A DNA stretch of 54,943 bases from Oscillospiraceae bacterium (GTDB lineage: Bacteria > Bacillota > Clostridia > Oscillospirales > Oscillospiraceae). Positions 10,042 through 19,251 of the stretch are shown here, in pieces (the first letter of the stretch is position 1; each line of letters begins with the position of its first letter). The stretch covers positions 1 through 54,943 of the forward strand of contig JAJQAH010000008.1 in assembly GCA_021203885.1 (NCBI GenBank), written 5' to 3'. The position numbers were made by a program, and so were the translations under genes. The notes beneath the pieces were generated by a model. It was not told the origin of the DNA and did not search any database. It saw only the letters and a list, made by a program, of their open reading frames with translations.

Positions 10042-10950
10042 GTGGACTGGTTTTCGAGTGCCTGGCAGGTCATTCGAAGTTATATCGATCTGATCCGGAT
10101 CACGGATATTCTGGACATGGCCATCATCGCCTATGTCATATACCGCCTGCTGCTTGTCCTGCGCAGAAGTCGTTCCGGACAGGTGCTGAGAGCGATTATT
10201 ATCATTATAGTGGCACTGGCCGTTTCCTCGTTCCTGAATCTGCACGTCATCACCTTTGTGCTCAGCCGCGCAGTGGAGATCGGGCTTCTTGCCCTTGTCA
10301 TTATCTTTCAGCCGGAACTCCGGCGCTTTCTGGAGGGCATCGGAAGCGGAGGAATCCGAAGGCTGTTTTCCAGGGAACACTCGCCCGAGGTGCTGGAAAA
10401 CGCTATTTCGCAGACTGTGGAGGCATACACAAATTTCTCCAAAGAAAAAGTTGGCGCACTGATGGTGTTTGAACGGAAGGTGCTGCTGGACGATATCATC
10501 AAAACAGGCTCTCCGCTGGATGCCGCCGTCTCGGCGGATCTGCTGAGCAACCTGTTCTGGAATAAGGCGCCTCTGCATGACGGCGCGGTCATCGTCCGGA
10601 AAGGGCGGATCGTCGCAGCGGGCTGCGTCCTTCCTCTGTCCAGCAACATGAATCTGTCCAAAGAACTGGGAACACGGCACCGTGCCGGGGTCGGTGTCAG
10701 TGAAAATTCCGATGCCGTTGTGGCCATCGTGTCGGAGGAGACCGGCTCCATCTCCGTCGCCATCAACGGATCGCTGCAGCGGCATCTGACGCCGGAGACC
10801 CTGGAACAGATCCTGCGCAGGGAACTTCTTACGGACGAGGAAGAGACATCCAAAGGAAGAACCTATTGGGAGAGATTCAGGGACTTTGTAACAGGGAGAA
10901 CGAAAAAACTGAAAAAGGGAGAATCGGACGATGGGAAAACGGATTCTTAA
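10042..10950 (+). CDS. cdaA: Membrane diadenylate cyclase CdaA
   Basis: Makes cyclic di-AMP from two ATP; in Firmicutes this messenger controls potassium and osmolyte uptake and cell-wall balance. The 302 residues have an N-terminal membrane region of three hydrophobic segments (about 22-90) and a DisA_N domain with the catalytic DGA (180-182) and RHR (212-214) motifs. The start is set by a strong ribosome site, GGGAGGTGAT at 10028-10037: the GTG at 10042 is correctly spaced, whereas the earlier in-frame GTG (10033) and ATG (10036) lie within that site. Its end overlaps cdaR by 20 nt. Confidence 0.94.
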   Translation: MDWFSSAWQVIRSYIDLIRITDILDMAIIAYVIYRLLLVLRRSRSGQVLRAIIIIIVALAVSSFLNLHVITFVLSRAVEIGLLALVIIFQPELRRFLEGIGSGGIRRLFSREHSPEVLENAISQTVEAYTNFSKEKVGALMVFERKVLLDDIIKTGSPLDAAVSADLLSNLFWNKAPLHDGAVIVRKGRIVAAGCVLPLSSNMNLSKELGTRHRAGVGVSENSDAVVAIVSEETGSISVAINGSLQRHLTPETLEQILRRELLTDEEETSKGRTYWERFRDFVTGRTKKLKKGESDDGKTDS

Positions 10951-12196
10951 CAGCAAAATTTTATATGCTGTGCTGGCCATCATTCTTTCCATCGGCCTGT
11001 GGGTCTATGTCGTAGCGGTGGAAGGGACCGATTCCACCATCGATATCAGCGGCATCCCCGTTACCTTTACCAACCAGGAAGTGCTGGAGGAGAGGGGACT
11101 GATGATCACGGAAGGCGAGGGCCAGACCGTGACGCTGACCGTAAGCGGAGCCAGCACGAGCCTGACGGAACTGAGCCAGAGAAGATCAGATATTTCCGTG
11201 ACGGTGGATGTCGGCAGGATCACGTCCCCCGGCTCGCAGCAGATGGCCTATACCGTCACGCTGCCAAGCGGCTATTCCTCATCGGTTACCATATCCGACC
11301 GGTCGCCGGGCAATATCGATTTTACCGTTTCCCGGTTTGTCACGGAGGAGATCGAGATCGGATGCAAGTTCGACGGAACGCTTGCGGACGGCTATATGCG
11401 GGACGATTTTATCGTGACTCCGAGTACACTGACCATTTACGGTGCGGAGGAAGAGGTTGAAAACATTTCCTATGCGCTGGTGACGGTCCAGGGAGAAAAT
11501 CTCAGTGAATCGGTCACGGAGGTTCTGCCTTTCACGCTGATGAATGCGCAGGGCCAGGAGACCTCATCCCAGACGGTCACCTGCAGTGTAGAAACGGTGG
11601 AAGTCACCATGCCTGTGGTCAAGTCCAATGAGATCAAGCTGGCGGTGGATCTGATTCCCGGCGGTGGGATCACCGAGGAGAATATGGACAAATATGTGAC
11701 CTGTACCATCGACCCGGCGGAGATCACGGTCTCCGGCCAGGAGGAGGATCTCGAATCCCTCGATACGCTGACGCTGGGCGAGATCGATCTGAACGAGGTC
11801 TCCGGTACGGAAAACTTCGAGTTTGAGATCCCGCTGGAATCGAATCTGAAGAATATCAGCGGCATTACCAGTGCCAGCGTGACCGTGACGATCAGTGACG
11901 AATTGAAGACGGAAGAGTATGAAGTCGATACGATCAGCCTGAGGAACGTGCCGGACGGATTTAAAGCCGAGTCCGTCACGCAGACTCTGCAGGTCGAGGT
12001 GCGCGGCACGGAGGATGCGCTGGCGGAGCTGCTGGAATCCAACTTGCGGGCTGTCGCCGATCTGAGCGAGATCGAGGAGCCGGCGGCGGGCAGATATTCT
12101 GTGCACGCAACGATCTATCTGGATACTGTTTCCGATGACATCGGTGTGCTGGACGGCGACTACGAGATCGTGGTCGACCTGGAGGAGAGCGGGTGA
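10931..12196 (+). CDS. cdaR: YbbR-domain protein CdaR, partner of CdaA
   Basis: Extracytoplasmic protein anchored by one N-terminal helix (about 7-28) and carrying several YbbR repeats of roughly 80 residues. In other Firmicutes CdaR binds CdaA and modulates its cyclase activity. The 421 residues are rich in Thr, Ser, Glu and Val beta-strand patterns, as expected. It starts with ATG inside the end of cdaA, with AAGGGAG upstream, so the two are translationally coupled. In many relatives glmM follows; here it is replaced by an RseC-like gene. Confidence 0.9.
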   Translation: MGKRILNSKILYAVLAIILSIGLWVYVVAVEGTDSTIDISGIPVTFTNQEVLEERGLMITEGEGQTVTLTVSGASTSLTELSQRRSDISVTVDVGRITSPGSQQMAYTVTLPSGYSSSVTISDRSPGNIDFTVSRFVTEEIEIGCKFDGTLADGYMRDDFIVTPSTLTIYGAEEEVENISYALVTVQGENLSESVTEVLPFTLMNAQGQETSSQTVTCSVETVEVTMPVVKSNEIKLAVDLIPGGGITEENMDKYVTCTIDPAEITVSGQEEDLESLDTLTLGEIDLNEVSGTENFEFEIPLESNLKNISGITSASVTVTISDELKTEEYEVDTISLRNVPDGFKAESVTQTLQVEVRGTEDALAELLESNLRAVADLSEIEEPAAGRYSVHATIYLDTVSDDIGVLDGDYEIVVDLEESG

Positions 12197-12200
12197 TCCT

Positions 12201-12626
12201 GTGACTCAGATTGCAACCGTAAAAAAACTGCTGGAGGAGAAAAAAGCGGAGATCACCGTCGTGCGCCAGTCGGCCTGCAGCCATGACTGCTCAACCTGCG
12301 GAGGATGCGGTCCTACCGAATCCACCAAGGTGGACGCCGTGGCGGACAATCTGGTCGGCGCCCGGCCGGGAGATACCGTCCGGGTGGAGAGCGACAGCGG
12401 CAAGGTTCTCGGGCTTGCGGCCGTGTTTTATCTGATCCCTCTTGTGCTTTTCTTCGTGGGGTATTTCGTGGCTCAGGCTCTGGGCCTTTCGGAGGGCCTT
12501 TGTCTGCTGGCCGGGGTCCTGCTGGGCGCTGCCTCCTTCCTGATCGCCTGGCTGGTCGACCGGCGCCTGAAAGCCAACAGCGTCCGCATGAAGATCGTTG
12601 AGGTTCTGCATTGTTCGGATATGTGA
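12201..12626 (+). CDS. RseC/MucC-like cysteine-rich membrane protein
   Basis: Small integral membrane protein of 141 residues. The N-terminal part carries a cysteine cluster, CSHDCSTCGGCG (about 26-37), followed by a beta-rich region and two hydrophobic helices (about 71-90 and 98-117). This layout matches the RseC/MucC family, some members of which help electron-transfer (Rnf/Rsx) complexes keep SoxR reduced. No rnf gene is in the window, so the partner is unknown. I chose GTG at 12201, four bases after the cdaR stop, rather than an upstream codon inside cdaR. The next gene overlaps its end by 16 nt. Confidence 0.75.
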   Translation: MTQIATVKKLLEEKKAEITVVRQSACSHDCSTCGGCGPTESTKVDAVADNLVGARPGDTVRVESDSGKVLGLAAVFYLIPLVLFFVGYFVAQALGLSEGLCLLAGVLLGAASFLIAWLVDRRLKANSVRMKIVEVLHCSDM

Positions 12627-13474
12627 GACCGCTGCAGAGCGAGCTGAAAGTACGGGAACTTGATGACTATAAAGCTGTCTACTGCGGCCTGTGCCGCACG
12701 ATGGGAAAACGATTCGGACTGCTGGCACGGATGACTCTGAATTATGATTTTACCTTTCTGGCGATGGTCCTGGCCTGGGGTTCGGATCCCTGTACCATGG
12801 AAATGAGACGGTGCCCGGTGCATCCTCTTTCCAGAAGGAACATGTGCGAGAACATGCCGGCCCTGGCCGTGGCCGCCGACGAGAGCGTGATCCTGACGTA
12901 CAGGAAATTCCTGGACGATGTGGCGGATAAGTCGTTTCTGAAGGGACTTCCCACCAGAGTCCTGACCTGGGTCTTCCGTCCCAGCTACAAAAAGGCCGCC
13001 CGGCTGCGCCCGGAATTCGATGAAAAAGTAACCAGCTGCCTGCGCCGGATCAGCGACCTTGAGAAAGAGAACTGTGCTTCCATAGACTACCCCGCCGACG
13101 CCTTTGCCCAGATTCTGCAGGCGGCGGCGCCGGAAACGGGAGATACCGCCCGGGACAGGGCGCTGGCCCAGCTTCTGTACCACGTGGGCCGCTGGATCTA
13201 TCTGGTGGACGCCTGGGATGACCTGGCGGAAGACATTAAAAAAGGCAGATACAATCCCATGAACCTGCGTTTTGAGGGGAAGGCCTTTGAACATATACAG
13301 GATGTGCGCGTCACGCTGCTCCACTCCAGAAACCTGGCCTCTTCGGCCTATGAACTGGCCAAGGCGGAGCGGTGGGATTCCATCCTTTCCAATATAATCT
13401 ACCTGGGTCTGCCGGCGGTGGAGGAATCTGTCCTGACCGGACGCTGGCAGAAAAAGAGGAGGAAAGTTTCATGA
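12611..13474 (+). CDS. DUF5685-like protein of unknown function
   Basis: A 287-residue protein that looks like the DUF5685 family, judged from the opening [16 protein letters not shown] and the conserved YCGLC segment. Conserved cysteines ([20 protein letters not shown]) suggest metal or redox chemistry, but no function is established. A later region ([23 protein letters not shown]) is helical with clustered Asp, reminiscent of prenyl-synthase-like aspartate-rich helices; that is only a resemblance. It starts at TTG inside the rseC-like gene and ends in a four-base ATGA overlap with the J-protein gene, so the three are tightly coupled. Confidence 0.65.
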   Translation: MFGYVRPLQSELKVRELDDYKAVYCGLCRTMGKRFGLLARMTLNYDFTFLAMVLAWGSDPCTMEMRRCPVHPLSRRNMCENMPALAVAADESVILTYRKFLDDVADKSFLKGLPTRVLTWVFRPSYKKAARLRPEFDEKVTSCLRRISDLEKENCASIDYPADAFAQILQAAAPETGDTARDRALAQLLYHVGRWIYLVDAWDDLAEDIKKGRYNPMNLRFEGKAFEHIQDVRVTLLHSRNLASSAYELAKAERWDSILSNIIYLGLPAVEESVLTGRWQKKRRKVS

Positions 13475-14145
13475 CTGATCCCTACGAGGTGCTGGGCGTA
13501 AAGCCTGACGCCAGCGACGAAGAGGTCAAAAAAGCCTACAGGGAACTGGCGCGGAAATATCACCCGGATAATTATCAGAATAACCCTCTTTCCGATCTGG
13601 CCGAGGAGAAAATGAAGGAGATCAACGAGGCCTATAATACCATCGTTCAGGAGAGGGAACACGGCGGAAGCTCCGGCTCTTCCGGCGGGTACTCCTCATC
13701 CTCTTCTTACGGGAATGCCAACCGGCAGAATTCCTACCAGAATTCCTATCAGAATACATACCAGAATGCGTATCAGAATCAGAGAAGCGCGAGCCCGAAC
13801 CTGCAGCAGGTCCGGACCTGTATCAACAACGGGCAACTGGCCCAGGCGGAGCAGATCCTGCGTTCCGTCAGCAACAGAAATGCCGAGTGGTATTTTCTGA
13901 CGGGCAGCATCGCCTACCGCAGAAATTATCTGGATGAGGCCATGCGCAACTATCAGATCGCGGTTCAGATGGAACCGAATAATATGGAGTACCGCCAGGC
14001 GCTGAATATGATGCAGAACAGCGGCAACAACAATTACAGACCGCAGGGATACGGCGATGCTGGCATGGGCGCGATGGACTGCTGTTCGACCATGCTCTGC
14101 ATGAACTGTCTGTGCGGCGCATGCGGGGGAGGACGCGGCTGCTGA
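13471..14145 (+). CDS. J-domain protein with YQN repeats and a cysteine-rich tail
   Basis: A 224-residue DnaJ-type co-chaperone that would stimulate an Hsp70 ATPase. The J domain occupies about 1-60 ([17 protein letters not shown], with HPD near 31-33). A Ser/Gly/Tyr-rich linker follows, with four tandem SYQN-like units, then a TPR-like helical region (about 110-185) and a tail ending [18 protein letters not shown]. It lacks the classical DnaJ zinc domain, so it is a specialised type III J-protein; the Cys tail might bind metal or be acylated. AGGAGG lies upstream of its ATG. It overlaps the next gene by one base (TGATG). Confidence 0.85.
   Translation: MTDPYEVLGVKPDASDEEVKKAYRELARKYHPDNYQNNPLSDLAEEKMKEINEAYNTIVQEREHGGSSGSSGGYSSSSSYGNANRQNSYQNSYQNTYQNAYQNQRSASPNLQQVRTCINNGQLAQAEQILRSVSNRNAEWYFLTGSIAYRRNYLDEAMRNYQIAVQMEPNNMEYRQALNMMQNSGNNNYRPQGYGDAGMGAMDCCSTMLCMNCLCGACGGGRGC
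13732..13779 (+). repeat. Four 12-bp tandem repeats encoding (S/T/A)YQN
   Basis: Four in-frame units of the pattern TCCTACCAGAAT lie head to tail within the J-protein linker. Codons vary at silent positions (TAC/TAT), so the repeat is maintained at protein level and is probably not a recent slippage product. Confidence 0.85.
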
Positions 14146-14675
14146 TGGGGCGGGGCAGGACAAAAACTTCCTCTCAGGTCGCACTGGGAGGCGTCATGGC
14201 GGCGCTGGCCCTGGTCCTGATCTATCTTGCCAGCGTGATCCCGACCGCCCAGATCGGCGTGGCCGCCGTGGCCGGCCTGTGCCCGCTGGTCGTGGTGGTG
14301 GGCGCCAGCTTCCCGGCCGGCTTTCTCAGCTATGCGGCGTCCGGGATCCTGGCGCTGCTGCTGGTGCCCAGCAAGTCCTGCGCTGTCATGTATGCCATCC
14401 TGCTGGGTCTGTATCCGGTTCTGAAGGGCCTGATCGAGCGCCTCCACAACATCGTGCTGGAACTTCTGATCAAGCTCGTCTATTTTAACATTGTCATGAC
14501 GCTCATGTGGTTTGTTTTCGGTGCGATGGTCCTGCCTATGCTGCCGGAACTTTTAAACGTCGCCGTCTGGTTTTATATCGTGGGGAATATCGTGTTCCTG
14601 ATCTATGATTACGGGGTCAGCAAGCTGATCACCGCTTTCGGGCCGCGGATCGTGAAAATGATCCGCCGGAGCTGA
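14145..14675 (+). CDS. Uncharacterised integral membrane protein
   Basis: A 176-residue protein with about five membrane helices and little extramembrane sequence (hydrophobic runs near 20-40, 45-65, 68-85, 100-130 and 135-155). The hydrophobic profile resembles ECF-transporter S-components and YybS/DUF2232 proteins, but no diagnostic motif lets me assign a family. I place the start at ATG 14145, overlapping the preceding TGA, with GGGGGAGG about a dozen bases upstream. It is co-transcribed with the J-protein gene and yicC. Confidence 0.65.
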   Translation: MGRGRTKTSSQVALGGVMAALALVLIYLASVIPTAQIGVAAVAGLCPLVVVVGASFPAGFLSYAASGILALLLVPSKSCAVMYAILLGLYPVLKGLIERLHNIVLELLIKLVYFNIVMTLMWFVFGAMVLPMLPELLNVAVWFYIVGNIVFLIYDYGVSKLITAFGPRIVKMIRRS

Positions 14676-14704
14676 CGTACTGATTCGGACTGGAGGAGAA
14701 GAGC

Positions 14705-15592
14705 ATGATCAAAAGTATGACCGGTTACGGACGGGGCGAAATGGATTCCGGCGGGCGCAGGTACATGGTGGAAGTCCGGTCCGTGAACAACCGCTATCTG
14801 GACTGCTCCGTAAAAATGCCCAGGGCTTATTTTTATCTGGAGGACGACATCAGGACCCGGGTCGGAGAGACCATCTCCAGGGGAAAGATCGATGTTTTTC
14901 TGAATATCGAGGATACCGGCTCCAGTGCGAATTCCCTGCATCTGAATGAACCGCTGGCGAAAGCGTACATCGAGTCGCTCCGCAGGATCGGAAAGATCGG
15001 GAAGGACGCAGGGGTCTCCCAGAAGATCACGGCCGCACAGATCGCGCAGTTTCCGGAGGTGCTGACACCGGAAAACAGCGTGGAATATCCGGAGGCCGCC
15101 CAGGCCGATATCCTGTCGGCTCTGGACCAGGCTCTGGAGGAGTTCGACGGCATGCGGACCCGGGAGGGACAGCACCTGGCCGATGATATATCGGAACATA
15201 TGCGGACCATCGAGGATTATGTGGGCCGGATCGAGGCCCGTTCCCCGGAGACCGTGAAGGAATACAGGGCCCGGCTGGAGGAGAAACTCAGGGAGGTTCT
15301 GGCCGACTCGGATATCGACGAGCACATGATACTGAACGAGGCGGCCATCTACGCGGACAAGATCGCGGTGGACGAGGAGACCGTCAGGCTCCGCAGTCAT
15401 CTGTCCCAGCTGGGGGAGATGCTGCACTCGGACGGCGCCGTCGGACGGAAAATGGATTTTCTGATCCAGGAGTTCAACCGGGAAGCCAACACCATCGGGT
15501 CCAAATGCAATGATCTGGACATATCCCGTACCGTGGTGGACCTGAAGGCGGAGATCGAAAAGATCCGGGAGCAGGTCCAGAACGTCGAGTAA
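14705..15592 (+). CDS. yicC: YicC-family endoribonuclease
   Basis: A 295-residue protein beginning MIKSMTGYGRGE, the hallmark of the YicC_N domain, with the DUF1732 C-terminal domain (about 210-295) ending in KIREQVQNVE. E. coli YicC acts as an RNase involved in small-RNA turnover, and the B. subtilis homologue YloC also cleaves RNA. It sits immediately upstream of remA and gmk, the same order as yloC-remA-gmk-rpoZ-priA in Bacillus. The GGAGGAG site lies just upstream of the ATG. Confidence 0.92.
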   Translation: MIKSMTGYGRGEMDSGGRRYMVEVRSVNNRYLDCSVKMPRAYFYLEDDIRTRVGETISRGKIDVFLNIEDTGSSANSLHLNEPLAKAYIESLRRIGKIGKDAGVSQKITAAQIAQFPEVLTPENSVEYPEAAQADILSALDQALEEFDGMRTREGQHLADDISEHMRTIEDYVGRIEARSPETVKEYRARLEEKLREVLADSDIDEHMILNEAAIYADKIAVDEETVRLRSHLSQLGEMLHSDGAVGRKMDFLIQEFNREANTIGSKCNDLDISRTVVDLKAEIEKIREQVQNVE

Positions 15593-15623
15593 GTGTTTAA
15601 AAAAATCAAGGCGGTGAATACCT

Positions 15624-15878
15624 GTGCAGCTGGTGAATATCGGTTTCGGAAATCTGATCTCGGCGCAGCGCCTGGTGGCCGCCGTCGCCCCGGACTCGGC
15701 GCCCATCAAGCGCATCATTCAGGAGGCAAGGGAGCGGGGCCTGCTGATCGACGCCAGTTTCGGACGGAAGACCCGGACGGTGCTGATTATGGACAGCGAT
15801 CACGTGGTGCTCTCGTCCCTGACGCCCGCCGCGATCGAGACAAGACTCAGGGAATCGGAGGATTCCGGCCAGGACTGA
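15624..15878 (+). CDS. remA: RemA-type DNA-binding regulator (DUF370)
   Basis: An 84-residue protein matching RemA, the Bacillus activator of matrix and osmoprotection genes that forms ring-like oligomers and wraps DNA. The recognisable core is [15 protein letters not shown] at the N-terminus, followed by [15 protein letters not shown] and [15 protein letters not shown]. The GTG start follows an AAGGCGGTGA ribosome site. In Clostridia the target genes are less known. It lies between yicC and gmk, the conserved location in Firmicutes. Confidence 0.92.
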   Translation: MQLVNIGFGNLISAQRLVAAVAPDSAPIKRIIQEARERGLLIDASFGRKTRTVLIMDSDHVVLSSLTPAAIETRLRESEDSGQD

Positions 15879-15891
15879 GGAGGAAAGTTTC

Positions 15892-16548
15892 ATGGAACAG
15901 GGAAAACTTTTTGTCGTATCCGGACCCTCCGGTGTGGGGAAAAGTACCGTTATAGCAGACGTGCTGAAGGATATCCCGGATCTTTATTTTTCCGTGTCCT
16001 TTACGACACGGCCGCCCAGACCAGGGGAGAAGGACGGGGTCCATTACCACTTTGTGGACGATGCGGAATTTAAGCGGATGATCAGCGACGGGGAACTGCT
16101 GGAGTATGCGCAGTATGTGGATCATTATTACGGGACATCCGAAAAGCTGATCGACGAACATCTGGCGAAAGGGGAGGATGTCCTGCTGGATATCGAGGTG
16201 CAGGGCGCCGCCATCGTCCGGGAAAAGCGCCCGGATGCGATATTCGTCTTTGTTATGCCGCCCTCTTTCGATGATCTGGCGGAGCGCCTGCGGGAACGCG
16301 GGACCGATGACGAAAAGACCATCGAGAAGCGCCTGAAGCAGGCAAAAAAGGAATGCCGAGAGGCGTCCAAATATGCGTATTTGATTGTGAACCGGACTGT
16401 ACCCCAGGCGGTATCGGATCTGGAGATCGTCATCCGCAGCGAGAGGAAAAAAGCGGAAGAGGAAGAGAAGGAAGCCGGCCGGGTACCTGTGCGGAAAGAT
16501 GAGAATGAAGAGGAGGACGATCAAAATGCTGAATCAGTCGATGGATGA
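15892..16548 (+). CDS. gmk: Guanylate kinase
   Basis: Converts GMP and ATP to GDP and ADP, a step of guanine nucleotide supply and of (p)ppGpp balance. The P-loop GPSGVGKS is at 11-18 and the nucleotide-binding FTTRPPRPGE segment follows near 38. The catalytic domain ends near residue 190; the last ~28 residues are a charged Lys/Glu/Asp tail that is longer than usual. The tail's coding region overlaps the start of rpoZ by 23 nt. AGGAGG-like sequence precedes the ATG. Confidence 0.96.
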   Translation: MEQGKLFVVSGPSGVGKSTVIADVLKDIPDLYFSVSFTTRPPRPGEKDGVHYHFVDDAEFKRMISDGELLEYAQYVDHYYGTSEKLIDEHLAKGEDVLLDIEVQGAAIVREKRPDAIFVFVMPPSFDDLAERLRERGTDDEKTIEKRLKQAKKECREASKYAYLIVNRTVPQAVSDLEIVIRSERKKAEEEEKEAGRVPVRKDENEEEDDQNAESVDG

Positions 16549-16717
16549 TCTGCTGGCCAGGATCCCCAACCGGTATCTGCTGGTCAATGTCGTGGCACAT
16601 CGCGCACGTGAGATCGCAGCCGAAGCCGAGGACACAAATGAGCCCCTGGATGACAAGGCCGTCTCCATAGCGCTCCGCGAGGTGGCGGACGGGGAAGTCA
16701 CCGTACCGGAGGACTGA
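16526..16717 (+). CDS. rpoZ: RNA polymerase omega subunit
   Basis: Small subunit that helps beta-prime fold and assemble. The 63-residue sequence MLNQSMDDLLARIPNRYLLV contains the typical omega helix, followed by RAREIAAEA and ALREVADGEV. The start is the ATG at 16526, nine bases after AGGAGG, inside the end of gmk; an upstream in-frame start would have no ribosome site. The gmk-rpoZ-priA order is standard in Firmicutes. Confidence 0.92.
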   Translation: MLNQSMDDLLARIPNRYLLVNVVAHRAREIAAEAEDTNEPLDDKAVSIALREVADGEVTVPED

Positions 16718-16763
16718 TGCCGGTTCCGGTCGGTTCTGACGGTCCGCAGAGGAGAGAAACCAG

Positions 16764-19232
16764 GTGAACAGTGTTTCAGTGGCGAAGATCGCTCTCTCCG
16801 CCGCCGTTTATGCCATCGACAGGCCGTACTCCTATCTGATACCAGATACGATGAAGGGCCTGCTGGAGCCCGGCATGCGGGTCATCGTGGCATTCGGGTC
16901 CGGAAACAGACGCTGTGACGGGATCGTGCTCTCGGTGGACTGCGAGATCCCGGACCGGGAGATGAAAGAAGTCCTGGCCGTTCTGGATGACGAGCCCGTG
17001 CTGGACTATGACGGGATCCGCCTGGCCCTGTGGATGAGAGAAATGTGCTTCTGCACGGTCTATCAGGCGGCCCGTGCCATGCTGCCCGCGGGGCTGTGGT
17101 TTTCCCTTCGTGACGTCTGGAGAGTGGCGGACGGCGTCGAGCGGGAGGCGGCCTTTGAGGCAGCCGGTCGTTCTCCGGGCTGCCGGAAACTGCTGGAGCT
17201 TCTTTACGCGAACGGCGGCTCCATGGAGAGCGGACAGATCCGTGAGGAATTTGAGGGGAAAAGCCCCACCGCTCACCTGAAGCAGCTTCAGGAGGGCGGG
17301 ATCCTGGTCCTGGAGACCAGCGCCTCACGCGGCGTGGGGGATAAGACCGAGAAGGTGATCTCCCTGGCTGTATCCGCGGAGGAGGCACTGAACGCCACAG
17401 CGGGGAAGAGAGCACCTGTCCAGCGGTCTGTGGTGGAGCTTCTGGCCGCCGTCGGCCGGGCGGGGGCCAAGGAGGTCTGCTATCATACGGGCGCGACTTC
17501 CGCCACGCTGAGGACCCTTGAGAAGAAAGGCCTGATCGAGCAGGAGATCCGTCAGGTGTTCCGCAGGCCTGCCGCACCGCGTCAGGAGAAGGCCTGCGCC
17601 CCCGTGCTGAACCTCGAGCAGCAGGCGGCCGTGGACGGCATGACCGCGCTTCTGGATCAGAGGGAGCCTGCGGCCGCGCTTCTCTACGGCGTGACCGGGA
17701 GCGGGAAAACCCTGGTCTATATGGCCCTGATCGATCATGTGCTCGCCATGGGCCGGACAGCGCTGGTACTGGTGCCGGAGATCGCGCTGACCCCCCAGCT
17801 GATGCAGAAATTTACGGCGCGTTTCGGGGGAAAAGTAGCTGTCATGCACAGCAGCCTGCGGATCGGCGAACGGTATGATGAGTGGCGGCGGGCCAAAACC
17901 GGACAGGCGAAGGTCGTTCTGGGCACCCGCTCCGCCGTATTCGCGCCTCTGAAGGATCTGGGGCTCGTGATCCTGGACGAGGAACAGGAGCATACGTTTA
18001 AGTCGGAAAACACCCCCCGGTATCACGCACGGGATGTGGCGAAATACCGCTGCATGCAGACCGGGTCGCTGCTGGTCCTCGGGTCGGCGACTCCGTCGAT
18101 CGAGAGCATGTACCAGGCCCGGGAGGGAAACTACCACCTGTTCACCCTGCGGAACCGCTACAACGAGCAGGCCATGCCCCGGGTGGTCATTGCCGATATG
18201 AAGAAGGAACTGCAGAGCGGGAACGGGACGGATATCAGCGGCCCGCTCCGGCAGGAGCTGGAGTCCAATCTTTCCCGGGGGGAGCAGAGCATCCTCCTGC
18301 TGAACAGACGCGGCGCGTCCAGAATGGTCACCTGCGGCGAGTGCGGCTGGGTGCCCGGGTGTCCCAGATGCAGTGTCGCCCTGACGTACCACTCCGCGAA
18401 CCGGCGGCTGATGTGCCACCACTGCGGATATTCCATGCCCCTGCCTGCCGAATGTCCCGAATGCGGGGGGAAGCTCGCCTTTGTGGGGACCGGCACGCAG
18501 AAAGTGGAACGGGAACTGGAGGAGATGTTTCCGGGAACGGAGGTCCTCCGAATGGATACGGATACGGTCTCGCCGACCAACCCCCACGAGAAGCAGCTGG
18601 ACCGGTTTGCCGAAGAAAAGATCCCGTTCATGGTCGGGACCCAGATGGTGGCCAAGGGGCTGGATTTTGAGAACGTCACGCTGGTCGGCGTCATCGCCGC
18701 GGATCTCTCCCTGTACGCGGACAATTTCCGTGCCGGGGAGATGACGTTTTCCCTGATCACGCAGGCCGTAGGCCGGGCCGGACGGGGCAACAAGTCCGGA
18801 AGGGCCGTAATACAGACGATGACGCCGGAGAACGAGGTGATCCTCACAGCAGCCAGACAGGACTACGACAGCTTTTACAGCCAGGAGCTGGAGATGCGAA
18901 GACTGTGCGGCACTTCGCCGTTCCGGGATGAATTCCGGATCTCCGCATCCGGGCCGGACGAGAATACCGTGATCCTGGCCTGCTCCCGGATCCGGCAGGC
19001 GCTGGACGAGGCGCTGGCGGAGGAGGAATACCGGGACCTGGATGTTGAGGTGCTGGGCCCGGCGCCGGCTTCCGTGACGAAAGTCAATAATCAGTATCGA
19101 TACCGGGTGACCGCCATGGGAAAGAACGGGAAGAAGCTGAGAGCGCTTCTCGCCCATCTTCTTCGGCGCGCACAGCAGGATAAAGCCAATAAAGGCGTGT
19201 CGATCCAGGCGGATCTGAACCCGTTCGATTAA
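16764..19232 (+). CDS. priA: Primosomal helicase PriA
   Basis: DNA helicase that reloads the replisome at stalled forks. The 822 residues show an N-terminal 3'-fork-end-binding domain (1-105), a winged-helix region, Walker A GVTGSGKT near 311-318, motif II LDEEQEH near 403, and a zinc-binding insertion (about 523-570: CGECGW, CPRC, CHHCGY, CPECGG). Motif II reads DEEQ, where E. coli and B. subtilis have DEEH. It starts with GTG after GAGGAGAG. The gene is intact and ends 19 bp before def. Confidence 0.96.
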   Translation: MNSVSVAKIALSAAVYAIDRPYSYLIPDTMKGLLEPGMRVIVAFGSGNRRCDGIVLSVDCEIPDREMKEVLAVLDDEPVLDYDGIRLALWMREMCFCTVYQAARAMLPAGLWFSLRDVWRVADGVEREAAFEAAGRSPGCRKLLELLYANGGSMESGQIREEFEGKSPTAHLKQLQEGGILVLETSASRGVGDKTEKVISLAVSAEEALNATAGKRAPVQRSVVELLAAVGRAGAKEVCYHTGATSATLRTLEKKGLIEQEIRQVFRRPAAPRQEKACAPVLNLEQQAAVDGMTALLDQREPAAALLYGVTGSGKTLVYMALIDHVLAMGRTALVLVPEIALTPQLMQKFTARFGGKVAVMHSSLRIGERYDEWRRAKTGQAKVVLGTRSAVFAPLKDLGLVILDEEQEHTFKSENTPRYHARDVAKYRCMQTGSLLVLGSATPSIESMYQAREGNYHLFTLRNRYNEQAMPRVVIADMKKELQSGNGTDISGPLRQELESNLSRGEQSILLLNRRGASRMVTCGECGWVPGCPRCSVALTYHSANRRLMCHHCGYSMPLPAECPECGGKLAFVGTGTQKVERELEEMFPGTEVLRMDTDTVSPTNPHEKQLDRFAEEKIPFMVGTQMVAKGLDFENVTLVGVIAADLSLYADNFRAGEMTFSLITQAVGRAGRGNKSGRAVIQTMTPENEVILTAARQDYDSFYSQELEMRRLCGTSPFRDEFRISASGPDENTVILACSRIRQALDEALAEEEYRDLDVEVLGPAPASVTKVNNQYRYRVTAMGKNGKKLRALLAHLLRRAQQDKANKGVSIQADLNPFD

Positions 19233-19251
19233 TTAGAGGTGTGTTTTAGAT

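Noticed and set aside
17970-17985. PriA motif II reading DEEQ instead of DEEH as a sign of inactivity
   Set aside because: The two acidic residues needed for ATP hydrolysis are kept and the rest of the helicase is intact; it is probably a lineage variant.
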